The notes under the pieces are model-generated. The model was not told the origin of the DNA, searched no databases, and saw only the letters and a list, made by a program, of their open reading frames with translations. Shown piece by piece: positions 1-8,600 of a stretch of 64,000 nt of DNA. Source of the stretch: Orrella daihaiensis (GTDB lineage Bacteria > Pseudomonadota > Gammaproteobacteria > Burkholderiales > Burkholderiaceae_B); NCBI RefSeq assembly GCF_022811525.1, contig NZ_CP063982.1:1302001-1366000 (forward strand), in the 5' to 3' direction. The position numbers and the translations under genes are program-made. Position 1 is the stretch's first letter. Every line of letters begins with the position of its first letter.

Positions 1-2
1 TT

Positions 3-1250
3 CTTAAAACTGAGCTTGAGTCACTGCAACAGCGCAATTACGACCTAGAGGCTCAGCTCAAAGATGCCACTGAAGAAGGGGAGTTAATTCTCTTACAGCT
101 GCATCAGGTGCAAGAAGAGCTCGAGAACTATTTCCTCAAATACAAGGATGCCGAGAATCGTCACGAAACGCTAGCATATCGCTGGCGTCAGATGCTGGCG
201 CTACACCCGGACTACGTGGTCTATGAGTCGGTGAGTGTGGAAGTTTTAGATGACACGGATGAGCAGGACGAACTGAACGAACCGAACGAGCCCCAAATCC
301 TGCAGTGGTACTTTAAGGGTCTGGAGAGCGCGGGCGTGTCGCGCCAGCAACTGGCGTTTCAAACCTTTATTGAAGCCGGGATGCTCGGGGTTCGGTTTAA
401 TAAAACAGCGAGCTTAACGGCAGGCGATACAAACGCCTCAGAGTCTTTTAATACGCAATCGCTGACAGATGACGAGGTGTCAGTTCCAACGGGTCTGACC
501 CACTGGCCGGACGTGGCCGAAGAACTTGATCAAATCGACTGTATCCCGGCCGGACGAGGCGAGATCAAGGTCTTAAGAGCAACTGTCCTGAGGGACCTCT
601 CTGCGTCGGATTGGGCCTTGCTCAAGCTCATTCCCAAACTCGTGACCCAGGCTTTGGAAGAAAGACCACGCGAGGGCGTGGATGCAGAAGCGATAGTCGC
701 AGCGGCCAAACGCCTGGCAGAGGCACTCGACCGACTGCCGCAGGCGCTGCGACACGATGGCGTGCGACTAAAGAATCACCAAACCAACCCAGACTACGAG
801 CACCTGTGGCTGGTGTTTGAGAACTTGACGGATGGCGTCAGCACCTGGCCCGCCTTTGAGTTGCGGCTTGGTGCATCCAATGTCATCTCTAACAACACCG
901 CCAAGTCAGGTACAAAGACAAACGCAAAGAGTGATGCAACCGCCAACTTTACCCAGCACCCGAAGGTCGAGATCCCCTTGATCGATGGTCAGACCAAGCC
1001 CTTTGAAGGGTGGTTTGAAGAATCTGTCGATGATTTCGGGGCGAAGTGGGAGCTGCGCTTTGATTTGAAGAAGCAGATATTTGATGCCGGCGTCTGGAAT
1101 GAGCTCGCACCAGCGGAGCAGGTTTTGGTGAAGGGGCTGGTGGGGCAATTAAGCCACGGCTTGCTTAAAACCGTGGAGTCTGATTTAAAGCGCGGCAATA
1201 TCGGGCAGTGGGAGCGGGTGTTTGGGCAGTGCGTGGCGATGTTGGGGTAG
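3..1250 (+). CDS. Coiled-coil protein of the polysaccharide locus (5'-truncated by window edge)
   Basis: The frame is open from the first bases of the window, so the gene starts upstream; a GTG at 108 lies inside the coding sequence and is not the start. The visible N-terminal part is rich in Leu, Glu and Gln (LLQLHQVQEELE), a coiled-coil stretch that I associate with glycosyltransferases and accessory proteins of bacterial polysaccharide clusters. The remaining ~340 residues are acidic and carry no motif I recognise. It precedes, in the same direction, methyltransferase and glycosyltransferase genes, so a role in surface glycan assembly is an inference from position only. It ends in TAG. GC content is higher than in the AT-rich genes that follow. 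Confidence 0.75.
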   Translation, partial: LKTELESLQQRNYDLEAQLKDATEEGELILLQLHQVQEELENYFLKYKDAENRHETLAYRWRQMLALHPDYVVYESVSVEVLDDTDEQDELNEPNEPQILQWYFKGLESAGVSRQQLAFQTFIEAGMLGVRFNKTASLTAGDTNASESFNTQSLTDDEVSVPTGLTHWPDVAEELDQIDCIPAGRGEIKVLRATVLRDLSASDWALLKLIPKLVTQALEERPREGVDAEAIVAAAKRLAEALDRLPQALRHDGVRLKNHQTNPDYEHLWLVFENLTDGVSTWPAFELRLGASNVISNNTAKSGTKTNAKSDATANFTQHPKVEIPLIDGQTKPFEGWFEESVDDFGAKWELRFDLKKQIFDAGVWNELAPAEQVLVKGLVGQLSHGLLKTVESDLKRGNIGQWERVFGQCVAMLG

Positions 1251-1551
1251 GGCAGGTGGGACTGAAGGGTGGTTTGAACTACAGGGTTGGTTAAAACCGA
1301 AGGGTAGATAGAACCGATTATCGGGCTAAGGCTGGCCTAAATCTACACTTTAGCTTGGTTATTGTTACGGTACGTGCACGGCTTATAGCTTCCTGACTGT
1401 AAGTTTGAAACTATGAATGGCTGGCAAAGTGAGAAGCACTACAAATACTTCCCCATTTAAGCAACCTGTTACGGCAGACGTGGAAGAAGCTCACTTTTTA
1501 TTCTTTTAACAAATCGGTAATATCCGACTGACACTCAACCGATAAGCGTTT
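1251..1551. other. Intergenic, no gene seen
   Basis: About 300 bases between the coiled-coil gene and the first methyltransferase. I see no convincing ORF, hairpin or repeat. Base composition shifts here from moderate GC to the AT-rich style of the next 7 kb. Confidence 0.6.
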
Positions 1552-2388
1552 GTGATGAAATTTAATACTCCTGTGACAGATAAATTACTTAGTCAATTAA
1601 AGATTTTAGACTTTCGAAATAGGCCATCTGGTCAGTTGGTCAAAGAATGGGCAAGTGCCAATCCAATCGAATTTGAACGTAGAACAAAAATCACAACAAA
1701 GGTGCCTCCAGATAACATACACCGAATGCAGCGGGCAGACCCACTTTGGGTGGGCGATTTTTACTCTGCAAATTTAGTAATAGACTGTCTAACAGTGAGT
1801 AAAATTGATCTCCAATCTGAAACGTTGCTGGATATTGGCTGTTCAAGTGGTTCTCTATTAAGAGTTCTTAGAACTTACGATGATTCGCATCTTTTCGGAT
1901 GCGACGTTATTAAATCTGCAATTGATTGGGCTGAAGCAAATATTCCAAATGTAACTTTTAATCTAAGTTCAACATCTCCTCCTCTTCCATATCCAGATCA
2001 CTTTTTTTCTGGGGTTACTGCAATCTCAATCTGGAGTCATCATTCACCCAGCGTTGCTACAGATTGGTTTATTGAAGTAAATAGGATTTTGCGCCCCAAA
2101 GGATGGTTTCTGTTCACATTTTGCGGGAATAGTCATTGTGATTGGCTTGAGAAAAATAAAAGACGCAAATTAGAGGTGATAAATAGAATTCGCACAACGT
2201 TATGTAAAGAAGGGTGGTGGTTTCTGCCTATAAATTACGCTGCAGAAGACTCAAATACAACTGACAATTGGGGGCATACAGTTTATGCTGATGGGGCTAT
2301 AGAGGTTATGTTGGAGAAGGCGAATTTTAAAATTCTAAAATTATTTAGAGCAAGGAACCAAGGCAATCAAGATGTCGTTGTTTGTTAG
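1552..2388 (+). CDS. Class I SAM-dependent methyltransferase
   Basis: A 278-residue protein with a Rossmann methyltransferase core. Motif I reads LLDIGCSSGSLL at about residues 92-103, followed by an acidic strand end (FGCD) and the post-motif region PLPYPDHFFSGVTAISIWSHH typical of the Methyltransf_11/25 families, where a His-rich segment follows motif II. A later RPKGWFLFTF strand matches the usual LKPGG-type motif. The first codon is GTG, directly followed by ATG (1555), so either could be used. It is AT-rich, like the glycosyltransferase downstream. The likely role is methylation of a sugar or lipid-linked glycan intermediate in the polysaccharide pathway. The substrate is not readable from sequence, and a small-molecule methyltransferase cannot be excluded. 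Confidence 0.75.
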   Translation: MMKFNTPVTDKLLSQLKILDFRNRPSGQLVKEWASANPIEFERRTKITTKVPPDNIHRMQRADPLWVGDFYSANLVIDCLTVSKIDLQSETLLDIGCSSGSLLRVLRTYDDSHLFGCDVIKSAIDWAEANIPNVTFNLSSTSPPLPYPDHFFSGVTAISIWSHHSPSVATDWFIEVNRILRPKGWFLFTFCGNSHCDWLEKNKRRKLEVINRIRTTLCKEGWWFLPINYAAEDSNTTDNWGHTVYADGAIEVMLEKANFKILKLFRARNQGNQDVVVC

Positions 2389-2683
2389 AAAATCTGAGTT
2401 TCAAATTCCTCATTTATAGGAAAATGCGTGGCACCATAGGCTTACTGGATTAGTGAATAAGTTAAAAATCGGGATTTCCAGTCCTGTTATGAGATAAAAA
2501 TAAGGAAGTCGAAGTTTACGAATGGCTAGGTTTTGGCGATTATTGTTGAAAGTGATATCTGTCTACCAAATGAATTAAATCGACTCCCCCTGTCAGGAGG
2601 AGACGCCATATTGTTGAGTCAAGCAACAGAGTGCCAAGATGGGGTTAATGAAAACTCATCTGTTATCTCAAAAGGTAAGTTCC

Positions 2684-2797
2684 ATGACAAACCTAACAGA
2701 CGGTATCGATTTGGCGAAAAATATATTTACGGTTCACTACGTTGGCACAAGGTCAGGTCAAGACAAACAGGCAGGCACTCTTACACGTTCTTCATAA
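2684..2797 (+). pseudogene. IS110-family transposase N-terminal remnant
   Basis: A 37-codon frame starting at ATG 2684 reads MTNLTDGIDLAKNIFTVHYV and then degenerates to a stop at 2795-2797. GIDLAKN-F-VH is the hallmark N-terminus of IS110-family DEDD transposases, including the first catalytic Asp. Nothing of the remaining ~300 residues follows; the next glycosyltransferase gene begins 33 bases later. This is a deletion remnant. It sits in the 441-base gap 2389-2829, where I see no intact gene; the 97-codon frame at 2533-2826 overlaps it in another phase and is not credible. Confidence 0.65.
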
Positions 2798-2829
2798 TTT
2801 CAATAAAAATTTCACAGCACATTTAAAAA

Positions 2830-5760
2830 ATGAATAGTAAAAATATAGAAAATAAAAATGGAATTAACGTTAAAAAGATATACAAATCGTTCCAACATTC
2901 GATAAACAGCAATGATCTCAAAGAGGCAGCGGGTTATGGGAGGTTGATACTTGAATCTGATTATCCCAATAGTTTGAAGAGATATGTAGAGCAGAAGCTG
3001 AAACAAACGCCGCAGTTAGCGTTCCTTGAAAAAGAAAGTGATATCACTCGCCGTTTTATAAGAGAAGTTTCATCAAAATCAACCGGTGACTTATCGGATT
3101 ACTGGCTTCCGTGGCGAATTCTCGGTGATTATTGGGGAATAGAGCCAACGAAAAAAAATAAAGGAATTATTCTAAAAAAATATGAATCCTACTTAAGAGA
3201 GGGCTTCAATTATATTGACATTCTTCCATTAAAAAAAGAAATAACCAGAAAATTTATTAGGCCGTATTTCGACGGGTCACATTATTGTTGTGTCCATGAG
3301 GACATCGGTGCAGGAAAAACCGATCCGTTTTTGCATTATATAAATTTCGGATTGAATGAGCCAAATAGAGAACCGAATTCATTGTTTAAGAATGATATAT
3401 TTTGGAGCATATATCCTTGGACCAAGATTCCAGGTCTCAATCCACTTTACTTGTTCACTAGATGGCCAGAGCAATTTCCCATTATGATGGATGTGATTTC
3501 TGCGAATTACAGTATAAATCTAACCTTAGGTTGTGAAAATAAGTTAAAAAGAAAAGCAAAATATGATGATGTACCAGCTTCAAAAAAATATGTACCGAAT
3601 AACAATGATAGATTACTATGCCTAATAAGAGAGTACTCGGCAAGAAGCTGTCGAAAACAAACTAATGTTGGCAAACCAGTCATACACTTTGTTGTGCCTG
3701 ATTTTACAAAAGGTGGTGGTGGGCACATGACAATTTTTCGATTGATTAAGCATTTAGAAAAATATGATTTTTCATGTGTTATTTGGATAAAAGATTTTGA
3801 TCCTAGCAGACATCCTCTAGGACCAAAGAATAGCATTTCATCAAACTACCAAGTACTTAATTCCTGTGTGCGACCTTTAGATGGGCATTATGCGTTCGCT
3901 TTTGGTGACGCAGTAGTTGCGACAAGCTGGGATACAGTTGATTTTGTCGCGCTGCACAATGGATTTCATGAAAAATTCTATCTAGTACAAGATTTTGAGC
4001 CCTACTTTTATCCAAAAGGAGCAAACTCGTTAAAGGCTGAATTTACATATAAAAAATCTTTAAAAACAATATGTGCGGGTAGCTGGCTAGATAATCTTAT
4101 GAGAACTAAGTACGGCCGAACTTCAGTTTGCTTCCCGTTGTCGTATGATCCGGAATACTATTTTCCATGCCATACTGTTGCTGAGCAAGCTGATCATAAC
4201 GAAAACAATACAGAAGAGTCTATATCTTCCCACTCGAAGATATTTCGAATTGCGGTTTATGCAAGAGCTAGAACTGATCGCCGAGCTGTTGCACTTGCAA
4301 TGGAAGGACTGAGCTTGCTGAAATCAGATGACTATCAAATATGTCTCGAACTATTTGGGGATATTGAAGGAAGCGTCTCAGTTCCGACGAGCATCGTAGC
4401 ATTTGATAACGGGATTTTAAGCTCGAAAGAGCTCGGGGAACTCTACAGGTCTTGCGACCTTGGAGTAACCTTCTCAACAACAAACTACGCGTTAGTGCCG
4501 CAAGAAATGATGGCGTGCAAGCTACCCGTTGTGGAAATAGATAGCGAAAGCACAAGGGCAATTTATCCACCTGAAGTGGTTAGTTTTGTGGCGCCTGATC
4601 CAATTGAAATTGCAAAAGAAATTCAAAAGCTTCTCTCAGATCCTAAAAAAAGAAGCATACAAGCGACTAATGCGTACAGGTGGGTTTCGGCGACTAATTG
4701 GGACAAGTCTTTTGAAATAGTGCGCAATTTCATTTCTGAGGAACTAGGAAAGAGTGCAAATCAGAAAAATTTTAAAACAACTACAACAGAATTCTACTTG
4801 AATCAGTCCTATAGGATTATTAGTCGGCAGCGCAATGCTTGTCCTGCTGTGACTGTTGTTATACCCACACTTAATGGCGGGAAATTATTGCAATTAGTTG
4901 TATCAAAGGTACTGTCACAAAACATAATGGGTCCATTAGAGTTAATAATAATCGACAGTGGATCATCCGATGGGTCAATTCAGTGGTGCCAAGAGCATTT
5001 CGATTTTACGCTCGTTTCAATACGAAAAGACGATTTTCAACATGGTCGCACAAGAAACCTAGGGGTGGCGCTCGCGAAATCAGAGTATGTAGCCTTCTTA
5101 ACACAGGATGCATTACCCGTGAGCCCCGATTGGCTTAAATACTTAGTTGCGCCCTTTGAGAGAAATAAAAATATTGCCGGGTGTTTTGGGCGACATGAGG
5201 CGTATCCTGAGCATTCAGCTCATTTAAAACGTTCCCTTAATTTACACTTCGACAAGTTAAAATCTAATTCTAATGTAAAAATCGCGGGCATCGAAAAATA
5301 TTTTTATTCATGTGATATAAGCATCAGGCAGGCAATGCATTTTTTTTCAGATAACAATTCTGCTTTGCGAAAATCAATTTGGGAAAAAATTCCGTATCCA
5401 GACGTGCAGTTTGGTGAAGATCAGTTTTGGGCTGATGAGATCTTAATTCAGGGTTTTGAAAAGGTCTATGTAGATAGAGCACTAGTTTTCCACAGCCACG
5501 ATTTTGACGAGGTGGGAGAATACGAAAGAGCCAAGACGGAATCTTTCTATTTCTTTAAATACTTTGGGTATCGGTTAGATCTTGATAGACCATCTATTGA
5601 ATGTTCGATTCAGTCAAGAGTCATTGAAGAGCTAGCAAAATCCGACGAGCCAGCGAATTTAGTAGACGAAAGAAAAGTTTTGAAATTATTCAGAGCTACA
5701 CTAGAAGGCCACAGTGCTGGTGTGCGTATGTTTAAGGAGCTTTCAGGGTGGGGGCATTGA
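2830..5760 (+). CDS. Two-domain glycosyltransferase (WsaF-like GT4 + GT2 rhamnosyltransferase-like)
   Basis: A 976-residue enzyme. Residues ~147-215 hold the polysaccharide-locus module with FDGSHY, DPFLHYINFGLNEPNREPN and LNPLYLF. From ~286 a GT-B domain resembling the rhamnosyltransferase WsaF begins (VVPDFTKGGGGHMTIFRL) and runs through a second Rossmann half ending in VPQEMMACKLPVVEID near residue 575. From ~671 to the C-terminus there is a GT-A family 2 domain: VVIPTLNGG, the nucleotide-binding IIDSGSSDGS, FQHGRTRNLG, a TQDA acceptor motif and GEDQFWADE, the pattern of RfbF-type rhamnosyltransferases. Two catalytic heads in one chain suggest that two successive sugars, perhaps deoxyhexoses, are added to a growing glycan at the cytoplasmic membrane. 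No membrane segment is seen. The gene is AT-rich, which suggests horizontal transfer. Confidence 0.85.
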   Translation: MNSKNIENKNGINVKKIYKSFQHSINSNDLKEAAGYGRLILESDYPNSLKRYVEQKLKQTPQLAFLEKESDITRRFIREVSSKSTGDLSDYWLPWRILGDYWGIEPTKKNKGIILKKYESYLREGFNYIDILPLKKEITRKFIRPYFDGSHYCCVHEDIGAGKTDPFLHYINFGLNEPNREPNSLFKNDIFWSIYPWTKIPGLNPLYLFTRWPEQFPIMMDVISANYSINLTLGCENKLKRKAKYDDVPASKKYVPNNNDRLLCLIREYSARSCRKQTNVGKPVIHFVVPDFTKGGGGHMTIFRLIKHLEKYDFSCVIWIKDFDPSRHPLGPKNSISSNYQVLNSCVRPLDGHYAFAFGDAVVATSWDTVDFVALHNGFHEKFYLVQDFEPYFYPKGANSLKAEFTYKKSLKTICAGSWLDNLMRTKYGRTSVCFPLSYDPEYYFPCHTVAEQADHNENNTEESISSHSKIFRIAVYARARTDRRAVALAMEGLSLLKSDDYQICLELFGDIEGSVSVPTSIVAFDNGILSSKELGELYRSCDLGVTFSTTNYALVPQEMMACKLPVVEIDSESTRAIYPPEVVSFVAPDPIEIAKEIQKLLSDPKKRSIQATNAYRWVSATNWDKSFEIVRNFISEELGKSANQKNFKTTTTEFYLNQSYRIISRQRNACPAVTVVIPTLNGGKLLQLVVSKVLSQNIMGPLELIIIDSGSSDGSIQWCQEHFDFTLVSIRKDDFQHGRTRNLGVALAKSEYVAFLTQDALPVSPDWLKYLVAPFERNKNIAGCFGRHEAYPEHSAHLKRSLNLHFDKLKSNSNVKIAGIEKYFYSCDISIRQAMHFFSDNNSALRKSIWEKIPYPDVQFGEDQFWADEILIQGFEKVYVDRALVFHSHDFDEVGEYERAKTESFYFFKYFGYRLDLDRPSIECSIQSRVIEELAKSDEPANLVDERKVLKLFRATLEGHSAGVRMFKELSGWGH

Positions 5761-6300
5761 GAGGTTGCCTACTTTAATTCGCTTATTGAGCTCAGATTTC
5801 ATTCACCTGTTATTTATAGTAGTATAGAAAATGTGAATATTAAAAAATAGTTATCAGTAACTGGATTTTTGCGGGTATCCTTGGCTTAACAAACAATATT
5901 TTGTAATTTGATGGTATCGTTCCAATTGTCAGCAAATTCATTCCTTTTTATACTTGTTAATGTGTCAGTGCAAATCTACTAGTTTCTTGATGAGCACAGC
6001 TAAAACAAACTACTGCTGGTTTGTTTGATTTATGCTGCTACAGTCTAGTGACATAGGCCAAAAAGTGTAGCGTGCAGGTAACTTGGTATGCGTTTTTAAA
6101 AATTCACCTTTAAACTAATTTGTCAGTGCTGAATAACCCTGTTTACAAATTAGATTTGCAGCGGCTGCTGGCAAGTTGATTTTAAGCTTGCTATGAGATG
6201 CTGCTAAATTTGGCTAAACAGAAGCGCTAGCCTTCTCAGCTGCCGGTGTGACCAGCACCAAAGAGTACCGCATGCGATAACTTACGTTGGGAGTTGAAAA
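5761..6300. other. AT-rich intergenic gap
   Basis: 540 bases with no supportable gene. The only structure noted is an 8-bp stem hairpin at 6003-6026 (AAACAAAC, 8-nt loop, GTTTGTTT), which could be a weak terminator but lies ~240 bases past the glycosyltransferase stop. A GGGAG ribosome-binding site for the next gene lies at its right end. Confidence 0.5.
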
Positions 6301-7215
6301 TTGTCACTTTTGATTTCATCTAAGCCTAATTACGATCTAAGGAGAAAAAACCATTTTTTTCGAATGATTATGGCCTTGCCTGGGTGTCAGTCAACATACT
6401 TGCTCAAAGCAAAGAAGTATCGACTGAATGTTAGGTTCAAATTTTCTAGAGAGTGTCTCATCGGTAAAGTTTTAGAGATTGGTCCAGGAGTAGTTCCGCT
6501 TGAAAATAAGGGTGATACCGTAGATTTTTTAGATTACGCATCAGCCGAAGTGATAGCGTCCCACTTCAATGTCAATGCCGACAAGGTGAGAGTTGACTTG
6601 GTGGGTTCGATGGATAATATTCCTGCTGAAGACGATAAATACGATAGTGTCGGTGCGTCTCACGTCTTAGAGCATCTGGAAGATCCCATTCAGGGACTTC
6701 TCGAATGTCTGCGTGTTACAAAGGTTGGTGGAAACTTGTTTCTGGTCGTTCCGAACTGTCTGACGTCAGAATTTGATTACAATCGACAATTGTTCTCTGT
6801 AAGGCATTTTATTGATGAACATCGAGATCCTGAGTTGTTGCGAATAAATAAAATAAAGCATGTGCATGAGTTTGTCGACAAGACACAAATTCCAAGTAGT
6901 GTATCTAGGTCGAAGCATCTGGCACGCGTTGCTGAATTTATTAACAGCGACCGAAGGATTCATTTTCATGCTTATGGGCCAAGGCTATTAATAAATATTT
7001 TAAATTACTCAGCAAAATCGGCAAGAAAGGGGGTTTCAATTGTTGACTCATATTATTTCCCAATGGCTAATGAGATGATACTTAGCTGCAAAATAACGTC
7101 TAAACACGATTATATCAGCGAAGATTATTTATTGGATCCTCAAAGAGTTCGAAATTCTATTTTATGTCTTGAGCATTTCATTAAAGAGAGTGAAGGGTCT
7201 TTTGCAATGCCTTGA
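6301..7215 (+). CDS. SAM-dependent methyltransferase
   Basis: A 304-residue protein. VLEIGPGVVPL near residue 57 is the glycine-rich SAM-binding motif I; FLDYAS, VGSMDNIPAEDDKYDSV and the HVLEHLEDP segment match motifs of Methyltransf_11-type enzymes; VGGNLFLVVPN is the strand after the typical proline/glycine turn. The start is TTG at 6301, supported by a GGGAG about ten bases upstream, and no better start exists in frame. The C-terminal half (HEFVD, HAYGPRLL) has no named domain that I recognise. Its position between a glycosyltransferase and a sulfotransferase gene suggests modification of a sugar or glycan carrier. Substrate unknown. Confidence 0.75.
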   Translation: MSLLISSKPNYDLRRKNHFFRMIMALPGCQSTYLLKAKKYRLNVRFKFSRECLIGKVLEIGPGVVPLENKGDTVDFLDYASAEVIASHFNVNADKVRVDLVGSMDNIPAEDDKYDSVGASHVLEHLEDPIQGLLECLRVTKVGGNLFLVVPNCLTSEFDYNRQLFSVRHFIDEHRDPELLRINKIKHVHEFVDKTQIPSSVSRSKHLARVAEFINSDRRIHFHAYGPRLLINILNYSAKSARKGVSIVDSYYFPMANEMILSCKITSKHDYISEDYLLDPQRVRNSILCLEHFIKESEGSFAMP

Positions 7216-7241
7216 CCTGCTCTATCTTTCTTTAGTCTTCT

Positions 7242-7265
7242 TCTAATGCAATCAATTGCATTAGA
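7242..7265 (+). terminator. Hairpin after methyltransferase gene
   Basis: A perfect 10-bp inverted repeat, TCTAATGCAA / TTGCATTAGA, with a TCAA loop lies 27 bases past the methyltransferase stop. It is followed by a T-rich but not uninterrupted tract, so it is a possible rather than textbook intrinsic terminator. The rest of the 369-base gap 7216-7584 holds nothing else I can support. Confidence 0.4.
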
Positions 7266-7584
7266 CCAATAAATTTTCTTTCAGAGTGTTTTGAAGATTT
7301 CATGGTAGCTTCTTAAAAATCCAATTGGACCGCGCTGAATAATACTGTAATTCTATCATTCATGCGATTTTCGGGTGATTTATGTTGTCAATATTTGCAA
7401 GATTTAGAGTTAATGGAGCTAGTTTTTTGCATATATTAGCGGGATTTTAATTGGGTCCAAAGCAGCCGGTAGCGAAGTCGTACAAATTGTTTCGATAATC
7501 CTTATTAGAGGCGTAAGCTTACGGTTGTACTTCACACTTGAAACTGCCCCTTACTAGAATTCACTATTATATTGCTAATGAGAG

Positions 7585-8376
7585 ATGGCGCACATGAAAG
7601 AAATAAATAAATCTAGTTGTATACATCCGAGACTTATTTTTCCTGCATCGGATTTCGGTCTGCTTAATCGTTGCTTGCTTTACTATCCCTCATTAAATAT
7701 TCTTTTTACTTATATACCAAAAAATGCCTGTTCTACATTGAAATATTCTCTTGGGGTTGCTTCGAAAGAAATTTCACGTGAACAAAATCCCCACATGACT
7801 GAGCATAAGTTTAGGTATGCTGATAAAAGAGCTTTATACCCATCAAATTCGAGGCCAATAATATGCTTTAGAAATCCATTCGAAAGATTAGTATCAGCTT
7901 TTTTGGATAAGTTTGCTCGATCTGTTCCAGAGGCTGAGGCATCATTAGTTCTTGATAAAATTCGAAAGATAAAAAATATCGGCGATAATCGATCAATCAG
8001 CTTTATTGACTTTGTTAGATTTTTAAAAGATCAGCCGTCTCGGCAGCTTGATCTTCACTGGAGGCCTCAGGTTGACTTTATTTTCTTTGAAAGTTACTAT
8101 GAAGTATTTTTGGTGGATACACTGACAGATCAGTGGAATCTTCATTTTCCTGATATCCCACTTCTTGATTTCATTCCTCATAGCACTTCGAAGCGTTATG
8201 ATTGCAATGAAGTTAGTTATGACATTCCAGCTGACGAGCTTTTTAAAAACTATAACTCGTTAGGTTTCCCTGCAAACTCTAGTTTCTTGAATGACGAGAT
8301 TGTTGATATTATTCAATTTAGATATTTTGATGATATCCAAATTTATAATGGGCAGAGTGGAAAGAAGGTTTTTTAG
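7585..8376 (+). CDS. Carbohydrate-type sulfotransferase
   Basis: A 263-residue protein of the Sulfotransfer_2 family. FTYIPKNACSTLK (residues ~41-53) is the 5'-phosphosulfate-binding loop that contacts PAPS, with Lys46 as the expected key residue. ICFRNPFERLVSAF (~93-106) is the 3'-phosphate-binding motif with Arg96 and Ser104. HWRPQ near residue 154 corresponds to the conserved segment before the acceptor site in the HNK-1/chondroitin-type family. The enzyme should transfer sulfate from PAPS to a sugar hydroxyl. ATG 7585 is possible, but ATG 7594 is better spaced from the GAGAG at 7580-7584. PAPS-synthesis genes cysNC and cysD lie just beyond an inserted IS element, which strongly supports a glycan sulfation role. 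The acceptor is unknown. Confidence 0.82.
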   Translation: MAHMKEINKSSCIHPRLIFPASDFGLLNRCLLYYPSLNILFTYIPKNACSTLKYSLGVASKEISREQNPHMTEHKFRYADKRALYPSNSRPIICFRNPFERLVSAFLDKFARSVPEAEASLVLDKIRKIKNIGDNRSISFIDFVRFLKDQPSRQLDLHWRPQVDFIFFESYYEVFLVDTLTDQWNLHFPDIPLLDFIPHSTSKRYDCNEVSYDIPADELFKNYNSLGFPANSSFLNDEIVDIIQFRYFDDIQIYNGQSGKKVF

Positions 8377-8487
8377 TTGCTCCAGGTTTATTCCTAAGGT
8401 AATTCTCCCCTTTGTGCTTGGCGCGGCAAGTAGAGCTATAGAGCCATGGCCGTAAGCTTAGCGGGAACGTGGCCACTTATTTTGTAA

Positions 8488-8492
8488 GTTTA
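8488..8492. repeat. Target-site duplication, left copy (GTTTA)
   Basis: GTTTA immediately left of the IS21 element is repeated at 10678-10682 immediately right of it. The 5-bp length is normal for IS21-family insertion. Confidence 0.85.
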
Positions 8493-8540
8493 TGTCACTG
8501 CCTGAATTATTGTCCGTAAATTAGCAGAATATTTTGTCCC
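8493..8540. repeat. IS21 left terminal region
   Basis: Begins TGTCA and contains TTGTCCG and then GAATATTTTGTCCC. The same three blocks with similar spacing occur inverted at 10629-10677. These are the multiple transposase-binding terminal repeats expected for IS21-family elements. Confidence 0.85.
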
Positions 8541-8600
8541 CTCATTGTCGCAGCCGGGTACCGTATTTGGCTCTCTTACCTTCCAAATACGAGGTCCCCG

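Noticed and set aside
2533..2826. 97-codon plus-strand frame
   Set aside because: It overlaps the IS110 remnant in another phase, starts without a ribosome-binding site, and has no recognisable sequence.
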